Part shown: piece by piece, positions 22,597-35,100 of the stretch
How positions within the stretch are numbered: the first letter of the stretch is position 1
How the letters are laid out: the number at the start of each line of letters is the position of its first letter
Origin: Carposina sasakii
Taxonomy: Eukaryota; Arthropoda; Insecta; Lepidoptera; Carposinidae
Direction of reading: 5' to 3'
Length of the DNA stretch: 64,000 nucleotides
Assembly (NCBI GenBank): GCA_014607495.2
Contig: CP053159.1
Location: 3,913,501-3,977,500, forward strand
Made by a program: the position numbers and the translations under genes
The notes under the pieces: model-generated
The model's input: only the letters and a program-made list of their open reading frames with translations
What the model was told of the DNA's origin: nothing
The model's database searches: none

Positions 22597-22935
22597 TATG
22601 TTTTTTCGTTGCCACCCTTAACGAAGGGTACGTAAAGTAAGATAATGCAAAAAAAAAAGCAAAAATTAAATTACTTGATCGAGCGAAATTTATAGTGTCC
22701 AGTGTTTATGCTAGTTTTTTCATAGACAGATATTAATTATTTCACGTGAAAAAATCTTGCAACGCACGTCTATGTGCATTTATGCAGAAAAACGCAGTCT
22801 ATTTACTCAACTTTGGATCCTAATCTTGGGAACCACACACTTCCCAGGTATGCTTCCATGGAGAAAAATGATCGTGATGACGAGGAGATTCCGTAGTTTT
22901 CGAGAACGTTGACGACCAAAAATCAGCCTGTATAA
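22597..22935 (-). mobile_element. Fold-back family B, copy 2, inverted
   Basis: CACCCTTAACGAAGGGTACG at the left and ACGTTGACGACCAAAAATCA then GCCTGTATA at the right are the inverse of the 21822 copy. The pair could form a long hairpin with a loop of about 470 bases. Confidence 0.8.
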
Positions 22936-22974
22936 AGATTGTAAGTTCTAGTGATAATGATCTAGTGCTTATGA

Positions 22975-23285
22975 TTCTATCTATCCATATATTATTGTCT
23001 CTTAAGCAGCGGCAACCGTTATTAAATGCATCAGCCTATTGCAGTCTATTGCTGGAAACAGGTCTCACCCACCAGGCTACTGCCATATGGGGGTTTTTGC
23101 ACGTAGTCGCTACACTAAACCGGCGGGTTGGTGGACCCTGTGTGATTTTCGGTCTATGCTGTCCAAATCCCGCATCTCGCTGCTGCCCACCTCTCGGAAA
23201 CCCTTAATCACCTTTTACGATACCCACGGGCAGACATGGGTAGAATAGCATTCTACACTGTCGACACGGCAACCGCTATTAGGTA
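22975..23285 (+). mobile_element. RTE-tailed SINE/LINE 3' fragment
   Basis: GCCTATTGCAGTCTATTGCT, GTCTCACCCACCAGGCTACT and GATACCCACGGGCAGACATG match the 53650 copy. It is diverged; the two overlapping open frames are not genes. Confidence 0.7.
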
Positions 23286-23289
23286 ACTA

Positions 23290-24370
23290 TTATTTAAATG
23301 CATCCCATTAATAATATAATTTGTACTTAGATTAGTTCTTTATATATATATAGGTAGGTAGTTCTTCATAGCTAATCGTATTAGTCGCGGCTGGATTAGT
23401 AACTTTTTGCAATTCAGTGGAGCAGAGAGAGGGCCTTTTTTTCTATATTTTCTACTAATTCTACTAGTCTCTGTCCTTCCCTGTATTCCCAACTTTTATA
23501 GGTATAGGTATGCAAAATTTCATGAATATAGCATTGAGGTAACAAACAAATAAACTAACTTTCGCAATGACAAGTATAATGTTATTTGCGATAGCTATAT
23601 TTTCATTAATAGCAAAGATACTATAATACAATCACCTAAACTAAACAACGTACGTATTCCAAAAAGTCAATGTAAGATGTACAAATTTCATATTTCTGCG
23701 CGCACACACAATTTACTTCAATATTGTACAATTACAATTTATAGTGCGTCGCGGTCGACTATTCCTATACTATAGCGCACTATTCCCTAGCGTACTGCTA
23801 CAGGTACCTTACTTTAGTAGGTACTCGTACTACAAAATAGACTAGGATCTACTATAATCAGAGTAGTAACATTTGAATTACTAGGAAAACCTTTATTTAC
23901 TTTTGATAAGTTTTTTTTTATGTGGTAGATAGTAGGTAATTCTAAGCTCTATGATGAGATGTCTCCTTCCTATACGAGTACTACGTTAAGTAAAGTAAGT
24001 ACCTACATAACACTTTGATTAGGTGTGTATTAGGTATTTCTAATGTAAGTACCTTTATCTGCTAGAATAATATTCACGTTTATATAAATAGGGTATATAC
24101 CCTATGTATGTATGTTATTACCATTTTACCAACAGAATAACGAGGCCAAATTAATATAATAAACTACTTTAGAGTAATACTTTCGATTTCGTTATGTTAT
24201 CTAATAGATCACCGAGCTATATTTCCGATAGACTACTTTTTAATTTAGTTTTTTATTTTTTATTGTTTCCTCGAAGCGATTCAAAATGGACAAAAAGTTG
24301 TCTCTGTCTGGTTTTATTTTAAGTTTTTCTATGAATATCAAGTAAATTGTACAGGATGTTTACTTTAACT
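23290..24370. other. Non-coding stretch
   Basis: No gene supported. 23385-23575 has Helitron-like remnants (GGTAACAAACAAATAAACTA...CTTTCGCAATG). The rest is AT-rich and featureless to me. Confidence 0.4.
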
Positions 24371-24376
24371 AAAGTA

Positions 24377-24645
24377 TACATACATATAATCACGCCTTTA
24401 TCCCTTACGGGGCAGGCAGAGCACCAAGGGCCGATAGAATCACATGGTGCCACTTCTGACCAATTTTGAGGGTATACTCGTAGTTGAAGATGTACAAGTT
24501 CGGTTAGTAGTGACAGGTGGTCAGCCCATCGCCTACAAAACACCAAGACTCTCTTGTCCCTCTACTAACTTGTACAGTATGCCCGGGAAGAGAAGCAGCT
24601 GTAGTATATTATACGGTTTTTTACTCCCAGAGCAGCATAGAAGAA
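24377..24645 (+). repeat. Interspersed repeat family C
   Basis: Runs from TATAATCACGCCTTTATCCC through GACAGGTGGTCAGCCCATCG and AGACTCTCTTGTCCCTCTAC to CTCCCAGAGCAGCATAGAAG. Full-length copies are also at 30135-30390 and 54701-54963. About 265 bp, bounded by a TACA-type microsatellite at the left. SINE-like, class not assigned. Confidence 0.78.
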
Positions 24646-24649
24646 ACTA

Positions 24650-27040
24650 AAGAACTAGAAGATAACTAAAGTATAGTTTAAACTAATCGTAGACATGTGT
24701 AAAGTACTTATCTACAATTTTTAAACTTTGACGGTGCTATTACTAAACCGCGTCTACAGTTTGAAAATAACATTTGACAGCAAAATGTATAGAAAATCTG
24801 TAAAGGCAATGTTTAATTTGAACAATGTTCAAATTGTTTGTATTAACAGGGTAAGTAGTTATCCTTATTTAGTTTTTATGCGTCCAAATGTAGCTTTTGG
24901 GAGTAGGTTTCGACCAAGCTGTGTTACATGATTAGCAGTAGCGCTTATTGAACCTACATATCTCTTTTTAATTTTATTACCAAGGAGTTTTGTTATTAAT
25001 CAGTAACTAACATTGTTACCTGTTTTTGATAAAATATATCAGTCAAACAATGGTTTCTTGAGCTTAACTCCTGATCCAATAGCATCCAACACCAAAAGTT
25101 TCTAAACCTCTGGGTGGGCAAGATTAACCAAGCGGAGCTCGTTAAGCCCTTTACAGTGTATAATTTGAATAGATTGAAAGTTTCTATAACAGTTAAAATT
25201 ATTAAAACAAGACGTGTACTTTCACAAAAGGTAAACAAGTTCCTTTTCATTGTTCAATCATGGGACGATCAATTTTTAATGCACGTATCACAAATTGAAA
25301 AGACATAGTTGGATCGACTTGGAATTTTCTTTTTATGAAAAATAGCTTCCTACTTCTTTCTTTCACCTTCATTAATCTTTTTTTTTTGGAATAGAGATTG
25401 GTAAATAGTCAATTTTGTAATTATCATTAATCGGTTGAAGCCAAAACTGGTCTTAGAAATTCGTATTCATTTTAAGTTATACTTACTTTACACAGTAACT
25501 ATAATATTTTGTAATTAGAAGTAAAATGACACTAATGAGATAGGTAGCAAATGTTTCCAGATATTTCCCGAGCGGAAGTTATAAAACAGTAATGTTGGGT
25601 ATTGGATCGGAAACATATTGCAGTGATCTATTAATTTTTGGATAGCTAGATAGTACTCAAATGCATTAATTAACATTGCATAGTATATTGATAAATAATG
25701 TTGAAAAACATCATCCGAAATGACAAGATATCGCACGCTTGTATAAAAAACATGATCATATATTTAAGTCATCAATTATAAGTTCACACACATAACAGAA
25801 TACTTATCACAACATCGGTTAATTTATTATTTAATTGCACGTTATTGTTATCGTCAGTATTGTGGCTGTGATTTCCAATGAGATGATCATACGACACCAT
25901 ATTGTCTGCTGTTCTCACGGTTTCCCGTGCCATAAAAACTGCATGGCAATGAAATCTATGCGATCCAAAGCCATCAGAGCCATAGACTACTTATGATCTG
26001 AGCCATGCAGTTTTTCCGTGCACTCAATTACCCAGGATAGCTTAGGATGCGTCGAAAAATACGAGAATGTGATGACTGAATGATTTTTTTTTGTTTAGTT
26101 TATCCCGAAGCAAAGGCAAGGGGAACTAAGCCCATACAGCCATTGTCTTTGGTAAATGATTTATGATGGATGATAATGATGATGATGAATGGAAACGTCG
26201 GGAAAATCCTCAAGAACAAGTGTAAAGTTAGTCAAAATGAAATATAATTGCAGAAACAACTTACATGGGCCCATGAAGAGATCGTATTCCGGCTAAAGTT
26301 TTACTCAGCTTACCTGCGTATAAAACCATATACACGCACTAGATTCACATCACAAGTAATCAAAATATAACTTATATACCAGAAAATGCAAGCCATTTAC
26401 AAATAATTTTTGATTTTCACAAGAAAATTACACCTGCACCCTTCCAGATTTTCCCGCCGAATCCGTGATGACTGAATGAATTGGCATGTTTCAGATATGA
26501 TATCTAACCTTCCATCAATTATGACGGCTATTGTTAAAATAGTCCCTGTACAGCATTCTAGGCGGGTTCGACTTCTTTTAATGAAGGCTCAAGGTTTTTG
26601 GCAGGACTCTGTGAGATTGGTAAGACTCGTAGTCCCGACCCACGCCTCGAGCCTTCAAAAGAGCTCAAATGGCTTTATTCAAAATGCAAGATGATTTACT
26701 TTGGTGAAATTCACAGAGTACATGTAATCAATTTACCTACCATTATTCAGATAAAATGGTTTTGTTCTTGAATAGCATTTTGTATAACAATGTAAGGCCA
26801 TAATTGTGAGAAAAAACTTCTAAATAAATGCGGATAAAAATACTTTCGTTTTTAATGCATCTTATCAGTGTGATCAAGTTATGATTCTGCTTGAGAAATT
26901 GAAATTTGAAGAATCTACGCAATGTTGTACACGCTGATAAGTTTTGAATGATTTCTCGTGAAAACGATAATTACTTTTACATAATATATTGCGCTAGCTA
27001 ATGGTAAGCTGCAATAATAGATGTAATTCCTTCAATAATT
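24650..27040. other. Non-coding stretch
   Basis: No gene supported. Short open frames near 25000-25310 overlap on both strands and show no domain. A small inverted pair (AAAACTGCATGGC and GCCATGCAGTTTT) lies at 25937-26015. Confidence 0.4.
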
Positions 27041-27044
27041 CAAC

Positions 27045-27268
27045 TATTATAAGTGAATGAGAAAGTTTGTTTGTAGCTGTCGACGCCAAAACCACTGACC
27101 CGATTTAAATGAAATTTGGTACAAAGGAAGGATAGATCTAGGCTACTTTTATCACGGAAAAATACTGTATCACGGATTACGACATTTTGCATTTTTCTGC
27201 AGTCAACTACAGCTTATAAGTACTGACACATTGGCTATAAAGTCATACGGACGAAATCGCATGCCTCC
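27045..27268 (-). mobile_element. Helitron-like (LEP1-type) degraded copy
   Basis: CCGATTTAAATGAAATTTGG, TAGGCTACTTTTATCACGG and CATACGGACGAAATCGCATG are the ordered blocks of the element at 10572-11053. Confidence 0.55.
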
Positions 27269-27529
27269 TTTTTATATAAAGTTGGTTTTGGAACGAACCG
27301 AACGTGATTGAAATGCCAGTGATCATCGTCTTCAAACTGATGACATTTCCATTTCAGGTGGAGAGAAGAGTTTGTATCATCATGAAGAGTATACAAGGTC
27401 AGTTAATGCGAAAAAATCATCGCAAAATCAAAACCCATCTCCTAACGTGGCCATATTAACCATAACATCACGCGGCAATAATTAAGTTTACGCATATTTT
27501 GAGATGGATCTTTTTTGTTATCAAGAGCC

Positions 27530-27800
27530 AACCAAGATAAATACTTCAGCCTATTGCAGTCCACTGTTGGACGTTGGCCTCCTCAAGGGTACGCCACATA
27601 GTCGATCTCTCATCCACTATCAGCCGCCCTTTTTATGTCATTATATAGTCCATCTAGCCGGAGGATATCCAACGCTACGTTTTCCAAGGCGTGGTCTCCA
27701 TTCGAAAACCAGCTTACTCCTTGTCCATCGGATCTACGACAGATGTGATGTGGCAGCCCACTGCCACTTTTGCTACACTTCGAGACTATGACACTTTTCT
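27530..27800 (-). mobile_element. RTE-type LINE 3'-end fragment
   Basis: GCCTATTGCAGTCCACTGTT, CATCTAGCCGGAGGATATCC and GATGTGGCAGCCCACTGCCA align with the C-terminal ORF end of the LINE at 60793. It is broken by frameshifts. Confidence 0.65.
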
Positions 27801-28534
27801 TCTTCTTCTTTTGGTCTTCAGCCGAAAAGTCTTGTTTCGGATTTTGTCCATTAGCATTTATGAAGAGCATAGAGTAATAACAATAAGATATCTTATTCCT
27901 ATTATTAATTCCTCTACCAAGAGTTAGATATCCTGAATCCCGCGTGGCACAAGACTCTTTTCAAGTTCACAAGGGCCCAACGTAGTCTAATGATATCAAC
28001 AATTTAGTCAAATTTGCTACAGTTGACCCAAAAATTTACATGGATCTGTCACGATCTACTTCCCCGGACTTGTTTACTTCGCTCGAACTTCATGTTACCG
28101 TCTATTTAAATTCGTTAATATTTCACGGAACAGGTATCAACTAGTCTAAGTTTTATTGTAATTTCGGCTTTCTTTTTACAAATTTTCTCAAGTTCATCGA
28201 GACTAAAATTAAGTTTACGCTTTTTACTATGTAAAAGCCTACTAAATGCTCTACTTGGTATGTAAATTGAATAAAGTAAGGGAGTTCTTAAATAATAAAA
28301 TTATGTAGGTATTTTTATGTGAATAGGTAAAAATGGCTCTTCTTTAGATCTATTTATGTATGATATTGCGGTTAAGTAGGATTTTAGTTCTGAATTTAAT
28401 ACATATATAAAAGATACACATTCGATGTAACTTTTACAATTTTGCAAAACTATTATAAAAATACAAGTTGTTAAAAAATTTTATGCCATAGCTTCAAGGT
28501 AGATCCAGTAAATGTAATGAATGAAAAAAAATCC

Positions 28535-28700
28535 CATGCAAATTACCTCAAAATAATCAGCAATCGTCCTTGACCGCCAGACGGAAAACGCCGATCAAAA
28601 ACTCTCGAATTTCGAACGAGATCGAATGTTAGTTCACTCACTGCACTTCCTGTACTGTCGCATGGAAAACCGTTCGCAGGTGCGTCGGCAAGCGCGGTTT
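28535..28700 (-). promoter_or_regulatory. Promoter / first-exon candidate (minus strand)
   Basis: A CpG-richer island in AT-rich DNA. On the minus strand CAGTGAGTGAACTAACATTC could hold an initiator, followed by about 90 bases ending TTATTTTGAG/GTAATTTGC, a possible splice donor. No coding start is evident. It could be an untranslated first exon of a minus-strand gene to the left. The aquaporin is the nearest candidate, 12 kb away. This is inference from composition and splice-like context only. Confidence 0.2.
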
Positions 28701-28964
28701 GGCTGTGACTGGAAGCCAGGTACTATCGTACTAGTACACCACATCCCCTAGTTTGTATAACACCTGTATTTACCCGTACAGTTTGTGGTGGGTACAGTTG
28801 TGACGGATACTTACTAGGTACAGGATTTTACTTTGTAGATAACTTATGTTATAAGTAATTGTTTGTAGAGCATTTGCTTGTATCAGAAAAAACTAAATGC
28901 AAAGTGTAGAAATTAGACGTTTTATCGAGCTTTTGAACATTTACTATTAAAAAATTATTAATAA

Positions 28965-29095
28965 AGAAATGGAAAAAATTCCTCACCCGGGTGGGAATCG
29001 AACCCACGACCTCTGCATTCCGCGTGTCAGTGCTCTAACCACTGAGCCACCGGGTCAATTACTCGGATGACGAATTTTACCATCTCTTTTTTTCT
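28965..29095 (-). mobile_element. tRNA-derived SINE (copy 1 of 2)
   Basis: On the minus strand GACCCGGTGGCTCAGTGGTT (A box) and GTGGGTTCGATTCCCACC (B box and T arm) give a nearly complete tRNA cloverleaf, with one mismatch in the acceptor stem. The flanks ATTATTAATAAAGAAA and CAATTACTCGGATGACGAAT are shared with the copy at 42424-42560, so this is a dispersed SINE and not a single tRNA gene. Confidence 0.75.
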
Positions 29096-29744
29096 AAATT
29101 ACATATTGGCAACGTTATTTTTCATCCCGATAGCTATACACTAGCCAAATCTCGGCAAACAAAGCTGAATCCCTCAGCACAATGTTTAAAGATGAAACGA
29201 TCAACCATATCCTAACGGATTATATTAATGAATTTACTATTGTTGCCAGTACCTAATAGTCATATGTAGGTAAAATATATTTCGTCGATGGAGCGATCCT
29301 GATTAGACCACTATTCATGTGAAAACAAAGAAGAAACGAAACGAAACTTTGATTTGCTAAACACACTACTACATATCTATGATACAGAGAGATACAGAAA
29401 TTACTTAAAGAAAAATCACATAGACTACATACATTTCCTGGCCAAAATCTCAAAGTACCTACTATGTATTTTATACATTTTATATATGTCCATACGGAAG
29501 TTTAAAGTAGGTAAACAGTTTTTTTTCTTTAGCATTTCTGTATGTAAATAAAATGTTAGCAGTAACGTGTCACCAAAGTACCAGGCACGCAGGTACGGTT
29601 AGGAGGTATCGAAGCAAAACGCTCCTGGGTGGACGCTCGGCTCTGCTGAACGTGACCGGCCATACACTCGCTTATCGTGCCACTGCCCACTAACCCCTTC
29701 ATTAAATAACGTTAGCAAGTTCTAGTGCGTTTTGTTATCATCGG

Positions 29745-29985
29745 AAATGTCGAGAGGCTGATGCGGGACTTCACTAGAATACATCAGCTGCATCTTCTTC
29801 CGAGCATGTCGTAATGTCGACTAGGGAATTTAGGGGCGTTTTGTCAGGCGATGATCTAGCAACTTATCACTGATATATAATTTCCATCTAGCCCCGCTAT
29901 ACTAAACGTGACTGTGGGATGTCGTTTGTGATCCTGTAATTCCGGCTACCTCATTTCCGAAATACAGGCGTGTGTATGCGAAATG
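29745..29985 (-). repeat. Interspersed repeat family D, inverted
   Basis: ATGTCGACTAGGGAATTTAG, CAGGCGATGATCTAGCAACT, GATCCTGTAATTCCGGCTAC and CTCATTTCCGAAATACAGGC are the reverse of the 20935 copy. Confidence 0.7.
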
Positions 29986-30134
29986 CCTACACAAATATTT
30001 TTCATATTAAAAATGTTGCCTAAATTAACAAGTCTTTATAAAAGTGCGCCCTACTTCTTAGTCAACATAATTTATTAGAAAAGACTTTATAGATACTACG
30101 AATATATTTATACATAATACATATATATAGGTAT

Positions 30135-30390
30135 ATATATAATCACGCCTTTATCCCTTACGGGGTAAGCAGAGCACCAAGGGCCGATAGAACCACATGG
30201 TGACACTTCTGATCAATTTTGAGGGTATAGTTGGGATGTACATGTTCAGTTAGTAGTGACAGGTGGTCAGCCCATCGCCTACAAAACACCAAGACCCTCT
30301 TGTCCCTCTACTGACTTGTACAGTATGCCCGGGAAGAGAAGCAGCTGCAGTATTATACTTTTTTTTTCACTCCCAGAGCAGCATAGAAGA
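30135..30390 (+). repeat. Interspersed repeat family C
   Basis: Full-length copy, TATAATCACGCCTTTATCCC to CTCCCAGAGCAGCATAGAAG, closely matching 24377-24645. Confidence 0.78.
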
Positions 30391-30576
30391 ATATATTTAT
30401 AGATAGATAAAATTCTTTATTGTACTACAAAAACATTATGTACAAGGGCGAGCTTGTATCAATTTACATTATGTGAGATTGATTTAATTCGATACGAACG
30501 CGACTTCGACCTAAAGCGAATAGGAATAAGAATTCAGTGGAATATGTAGAAAGAAAAATCGCAAATATGAATTACT

Positions 30577-30810
30577 AGTGGAAGCCCGCGACTTCGTCCG
30601 CGTGGATTGCAGAAAAAATAAAATGTCGAAATTATCCGGGATAAAAATATTTTCCCGGTATAAAAAGTAGCCTATGTGTTAATCCAGAATGTCAGCTAAC
30701 CATACCAAATTTTATTCAAATCGCTCCAGCCGTTTTTACGTGAAAGAGTAACAACATCCATCCATCCATACTTACAAACTTTCGCCTTTATAATATTAGT
30801 AGGATTATAC
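30577..30810 (+). mobile_element. Helitron-like (LEP1-type) element
   Basis: Starts ACTAGTGGAAGCCCGCGACT, has CCGCGTGGATTGCAGAAAAA and TTTTCCCGGTATAAAAAGTA, and ends TTTATAATATTAGTAGGATT. A short complete-looking copy in the opposite orientation to 10572-11053. Confidence 0.75.
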
Positions 30811-31050
30811 TTGTCTGAATATAAGGTTTTTCGGCTCGGTTTACATATGAGACCAATAACTTACACTAAGAAAATAAAAGTTTCATACTTTCTTAAATCA
30901 TATTTAATTTTATTATCTTTCATAGTACCGTAATTAATTATATCGTACATTCCATTAATATTCCTATGACTGACATTTACGCACAAAAATAAATCTGTAG
31001 TTCTTTACCTAAGTATGTCACTAAAATACTAACTGACATCGTAAGGCTTT

Positions 31051-31451
31051 AAGGGGGTTTTACACTGATTGTGGACATTTTGTCAAAGCTTGACAAATGA
31101 GCATGGACATCTGTGGCACAGAACGCGCTAACATTGAAATAAAAATCCACACAGCAACCATTGTTCTTAGTTTGAACATTATGATCATAATTCTTTTTAA
31201 CTTTGACAGTAAACTATTTAAGTTTGGAGACGTTTTATAAGACTCTACCTATGAACACTTTTGTCCATACAAAGTTCAACATACGAATTTTGTTTTTTCA
31301 TTATTTTCAATTGTCAGATAGTCTATAAGATAAAATAGATGCTGTCTCTATCTTGATCAATTTGTAGAGAAAGACGGCATCAATTAAGGCAAAAATAAGC
31401 TATTGAAAAAATTGGCCATTGATAGAATATCCACAATTAATGTAAAACCTT
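31051..31451. mobile_element. MITE with AAGG..TTTTACA ends
   Basis: The left end AAGGGGGTTTTACACTGATT then GTGGACATT is mirrored by ATCCACAATTAATGTAAAAC and CTT at the right, giving an imperfect terminal inverted repeat of about 25 bp. AT-rich, non-coding interior. Confidence 0.5.
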
Positions 31452-34400
31452 CGACTAGCAAGCGTGTGCAATCGATCTACCATAATTAAATTGAGCACCA
31501 TAAAATAAAACATTTCGTTCTACATTTACCAACGAACATAACAGTAACATTTAATTGTTATCTATGGTAATATAATATCGTATATATTTTGTGTTTATAG
31601 ACTTAACAGAAATATTCGTCACGATACATTCGATTTGTAGTATCGAAATTTTAAACCAACTTTGTCCATCATTTATTGTGCAACTAAGTATGATCTTAAC
31701 TCTTTGACTCGAAAATTTCTCAACTGTCGATGGACTAGAGCTGGCTATAGTGTGTAGACTCGGGAAAAATACCAAGTACCTACAAATAAAACTCATACAA
31801 GGAGTACAGTATTATTATATGTTTTGGTACAACGACTTGGATAAAACACGCAAAAGGATGTAACCCACATTAACGATATTGGTGAAAAAATTTGCATCTG
31901 ATGTACACAAATGTGACTAAGAATTGGTAAAATTAACGAAAATGCTATTTTACCTCTACGAACAGATCTTTTATTAACAAGCTTCTACTACTTATTCAAT
32001 AGTTCCATCCAAGTTGATATATTACACATTCACTAAGAACAATCCAATTTCGGACCAAAATAACTATATATATATATATTCTAGTATTTCATTAGGTACA
32101 TATATTTTATATTACTAAACACAAATCCATCACAATTATTTTAGAATATCAGTTTTTTGATTCGTTCATATTACTTTACAATACCCGGCGGTATACATTG
32201 CATATCGACTTTTAAGAAGGAAACTACTTTAGTTTAATTTACCTATGCAATTTTTTTCTGAAAGCTCATAGTGCTTGTGCGTATGATAAAACGACCTCTT
32301 GTGCCGAAATTAACCGACTTTGTAATTGCAGAAGTGGATATCGATACGCATTACCTATTTATCGCCGAGTTCTGTATTTATGTGTAGGATCTTAATGTTG
32401 GGTTGCACACATTGAAAAATCCTTATACAGGGTGTAACAAAAGGAGTATGTTAAGCAAAATGTTATGAACATAGCCTTCTCTAGAGACATACGTTGAAAA
32501 TAAATGAGACCTATTTAAGAAATTAATTCCTACAATGTGTACAACCCTTAACTTTGACTAAATAATCTTACTCCTATAATATATTCCGATAATAATAAAA
32601 TAGATCTTAGAAACGATTTGTCGATAAAATCTTTTAATTTCACAACATATTTATAGCGATTAGGAAACATGAAGTAAAATCTTTGTTTTATAGAATAGCA
32701 CAATTAATTAAAAATACATACTAATAATATCTGTATTTAGCGAAAATTTACTATTTAAATCAAGATTTTCTCCATTAAATTTAGATTTGACTAGAATTAT
32801 TATTTAGTACCTACACAGAAGTATAGCATATTTGTCTATAATTATATGGTAGGTGAATGTAATAGACTATTTTAATAGTATATGTAAGTCTAATAGACTA
32901 TGTACTTAGTCAGTTAAGATATTACACAAATAGCCTATATTATGGTACATTCTCGATTCCACCAGCTCGGTGATGAGCTAGGAAGTAACATGTTATATTA
33001 TTTTTGTTATATATCGATGTTTCAAAGAGTATTCTGTCGATTTTAAAAACCTTGCTTTACAAATCCGATCTTTCTTTATCTTTTAATAATAAACATATCT
33101 TTATTAATAAAAATCTTATTAGTGACAAAGACTTAAGTTGTAAACATTTATTGTTAAAATTATGGTGTTATCAACCTACTGGTGCGATATTTAAATACTT
33201 TCGGTATAGCCACTTTTTTCGGTTAAGATAGGGTCTATGGTCTATTCAAATATTTTTGGAAATAGCTAATATAAATTCAAATAAGTATGTATATCGTTTA
33301 TTATTTTCATGAAATCAATAATGATCTTAATATGCACTCAAATCAAGCAAACCAATCAAACGAGATTATTAGTTACAAAATTGCTCTGAGAAAATTATTA
33401 TTAATTATGTTGAATTTTACTATAGTAGAGTAAGTATAGGCCCTAAGGTGTGGTTCTGATTTTTCTTTGTGAATTTGTTTAGTGGCTAACTTATGTTACG
33501 GTGTTTATACATCGATAAAGTGTCTTCTTATAATTTTTACAAATCTATATGTGGAATGCTATACTTCATGTTGCTTATAATTAACATTTTATCTAAAATG
33601 TTATTTTTCCTAGATATATTTTTATATTTAATTTAATATGTTCTTACGAAAAATTTCTATCAATAGTTGGGAACTTGAATAATATTTTCATTTGCAACGT
33701 ATTTATTTTTAATGATCATTAAAATTGAAATGATTTTACATATTGATTAAAATATTTTGTATTTTATTAATTATTATTTGTTATAATCTTTATTTCGTTG
33801 CGTAATTTGTGGTCGGGTATTGTGTGTAAGTAGTTTTATAATATTTTCAAAAATTTATATTTCTAACTTTATTATTAAATTTATCTAACTATTCTCAGAG
33901 ATTTCTAACGAGATCAAAAAATAAAAATAGTATTCCCTTTATGTCATTCCAATAATAATTACAAAAACCTAATTTAGTATAATCGATTTTGCTAATTGTA
34001 TAAAGGTCGTTTGTTAAAATGAGAGACATCCCGCTATTAATAAAATGAAGAAAATATATAAGTAGTTCAAAAAATACTCGACGACTGATTAAATACTAAT
34101 GTCAAATTATATCATATTTTTAAAACCGTTTAAACATAGGTAAATAGAGGTAAGCACGCTCTTATATGTACCTATATAAAAAATCCTATGTATTGAAATA
34201 ACATTGAATATAATACTTAATTTAACAATTTTGTCTGGCAAGCGCCCTCTACTAAGTCAATAAACCACAAGTAAGCATTTAATATTTAATAGCAATCCAA
34301 AAAAAACTCCCATTTGCCGTAAAAACCCCGGATCCGATGATAATGTCACTCATTAGGAACTTTTAAAAATACTTAGTTATTACAGTAGTATGAAAAAGAA

Positions 34401-34820
34401 TATTATATTTTATTCTGTTTCTCCCTTTATTTCCAATATATACATTTTACTTAACCATTAATGTGTTATTATGATTTGATTTTAATCGTATTATTACCTA
34501 AAGATCCATTTTATAAGTAGTATTGATGAAGTCCGTCCATGCGTTGCTATTTATGCTATTTATTCTTCCTAAGACCTCAGAGACCTGTATGGTTTCTTAC
34601 CAAAGATATTTATACCGAGTATTGGTCGGCAAGAGAATCGTTTACTTATTTAATTTAATTTAAACTGGCAAAGTCTGTGTTTCCCGCGAATTATTTTACA
34701 GGTTCAATAAAATTGTTGGTTAGGTTAAGAATAGCCATTATGCAGCCTCATTTTAAACATTAATATAGTTGTATAGAGTTGTTAAACAATTATCAATTTT
34801 ACTAAATGATGAATTTTTAG
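31452..34820. other. AT-rich non-coding stretch
   Basis: No gene supported. A family A fragment (TTATACAGGGTGTAACAAAA) lies at 32423-32500. The rest is A/T-rich, with short runs such as (TA)n at 32067-32080 and no domain-bearing open frame. Confidence 0.5.
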
Positions 34821-34826
34821 TTTATT
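34821..34826 (-). terminator. Possible polyadenylation signal of the PDZ gene
   Basis: AATAAA on the minus strand, about 170 bases beyond the stop codon at 34993-34995. Other AATAAA-like words exist in this AT-rich DNA, so the choice is uncertain. Confidence 0.3.
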
Positions 34827-34992
34827 TCATTGACATTCATTATCACCCTTTACCTTTATAGAACTAGCTATAATCTTCCTACCCATATTGTATCCCCTCA
34901 AAAATCCTTTAATTTCTCACAGCAGAGAAATTTGTTTTGAGAGCATTTCTGTCAAATCACTATAAAGTACATTGCTTCTTTTGTTTCAGTAA

Positions 34993-35100
34993 TTATGGGC
35001 TCGGCGGTCGAAGAACGGTAATGCAAATGGAACCGCGCAATATCCGCAGGAGATCAATGACTTCTGGAGTCTTCATCGACGTCACGTTCTCGTCATTCAC
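34993..35100 (-). CDS. PDZ gene, last exon (second half of PDZ3, stop)
   Basis: Acceptor TTTACAG, then [20 protein letters not shown] (beta-C to alpha-B of a PDZ domain) and the terminal strand [11 protein letters not shown], followed by TAA. 36 codons including the stop, entered in phase 0. Confidence 0.88.
   Translation of the reverse strand: MNDENVTSMKTPEVIDLLRILRGSICITVLRPPSP

Noticed and set aside
28981..29057. A tRNA gene on the minus strand
   Set aside because: The cloverleaf is good, but the same sequence with identical flanks occurs at 42424-42560 and the acceptor stem has a mismatch, so it is a SINE head.
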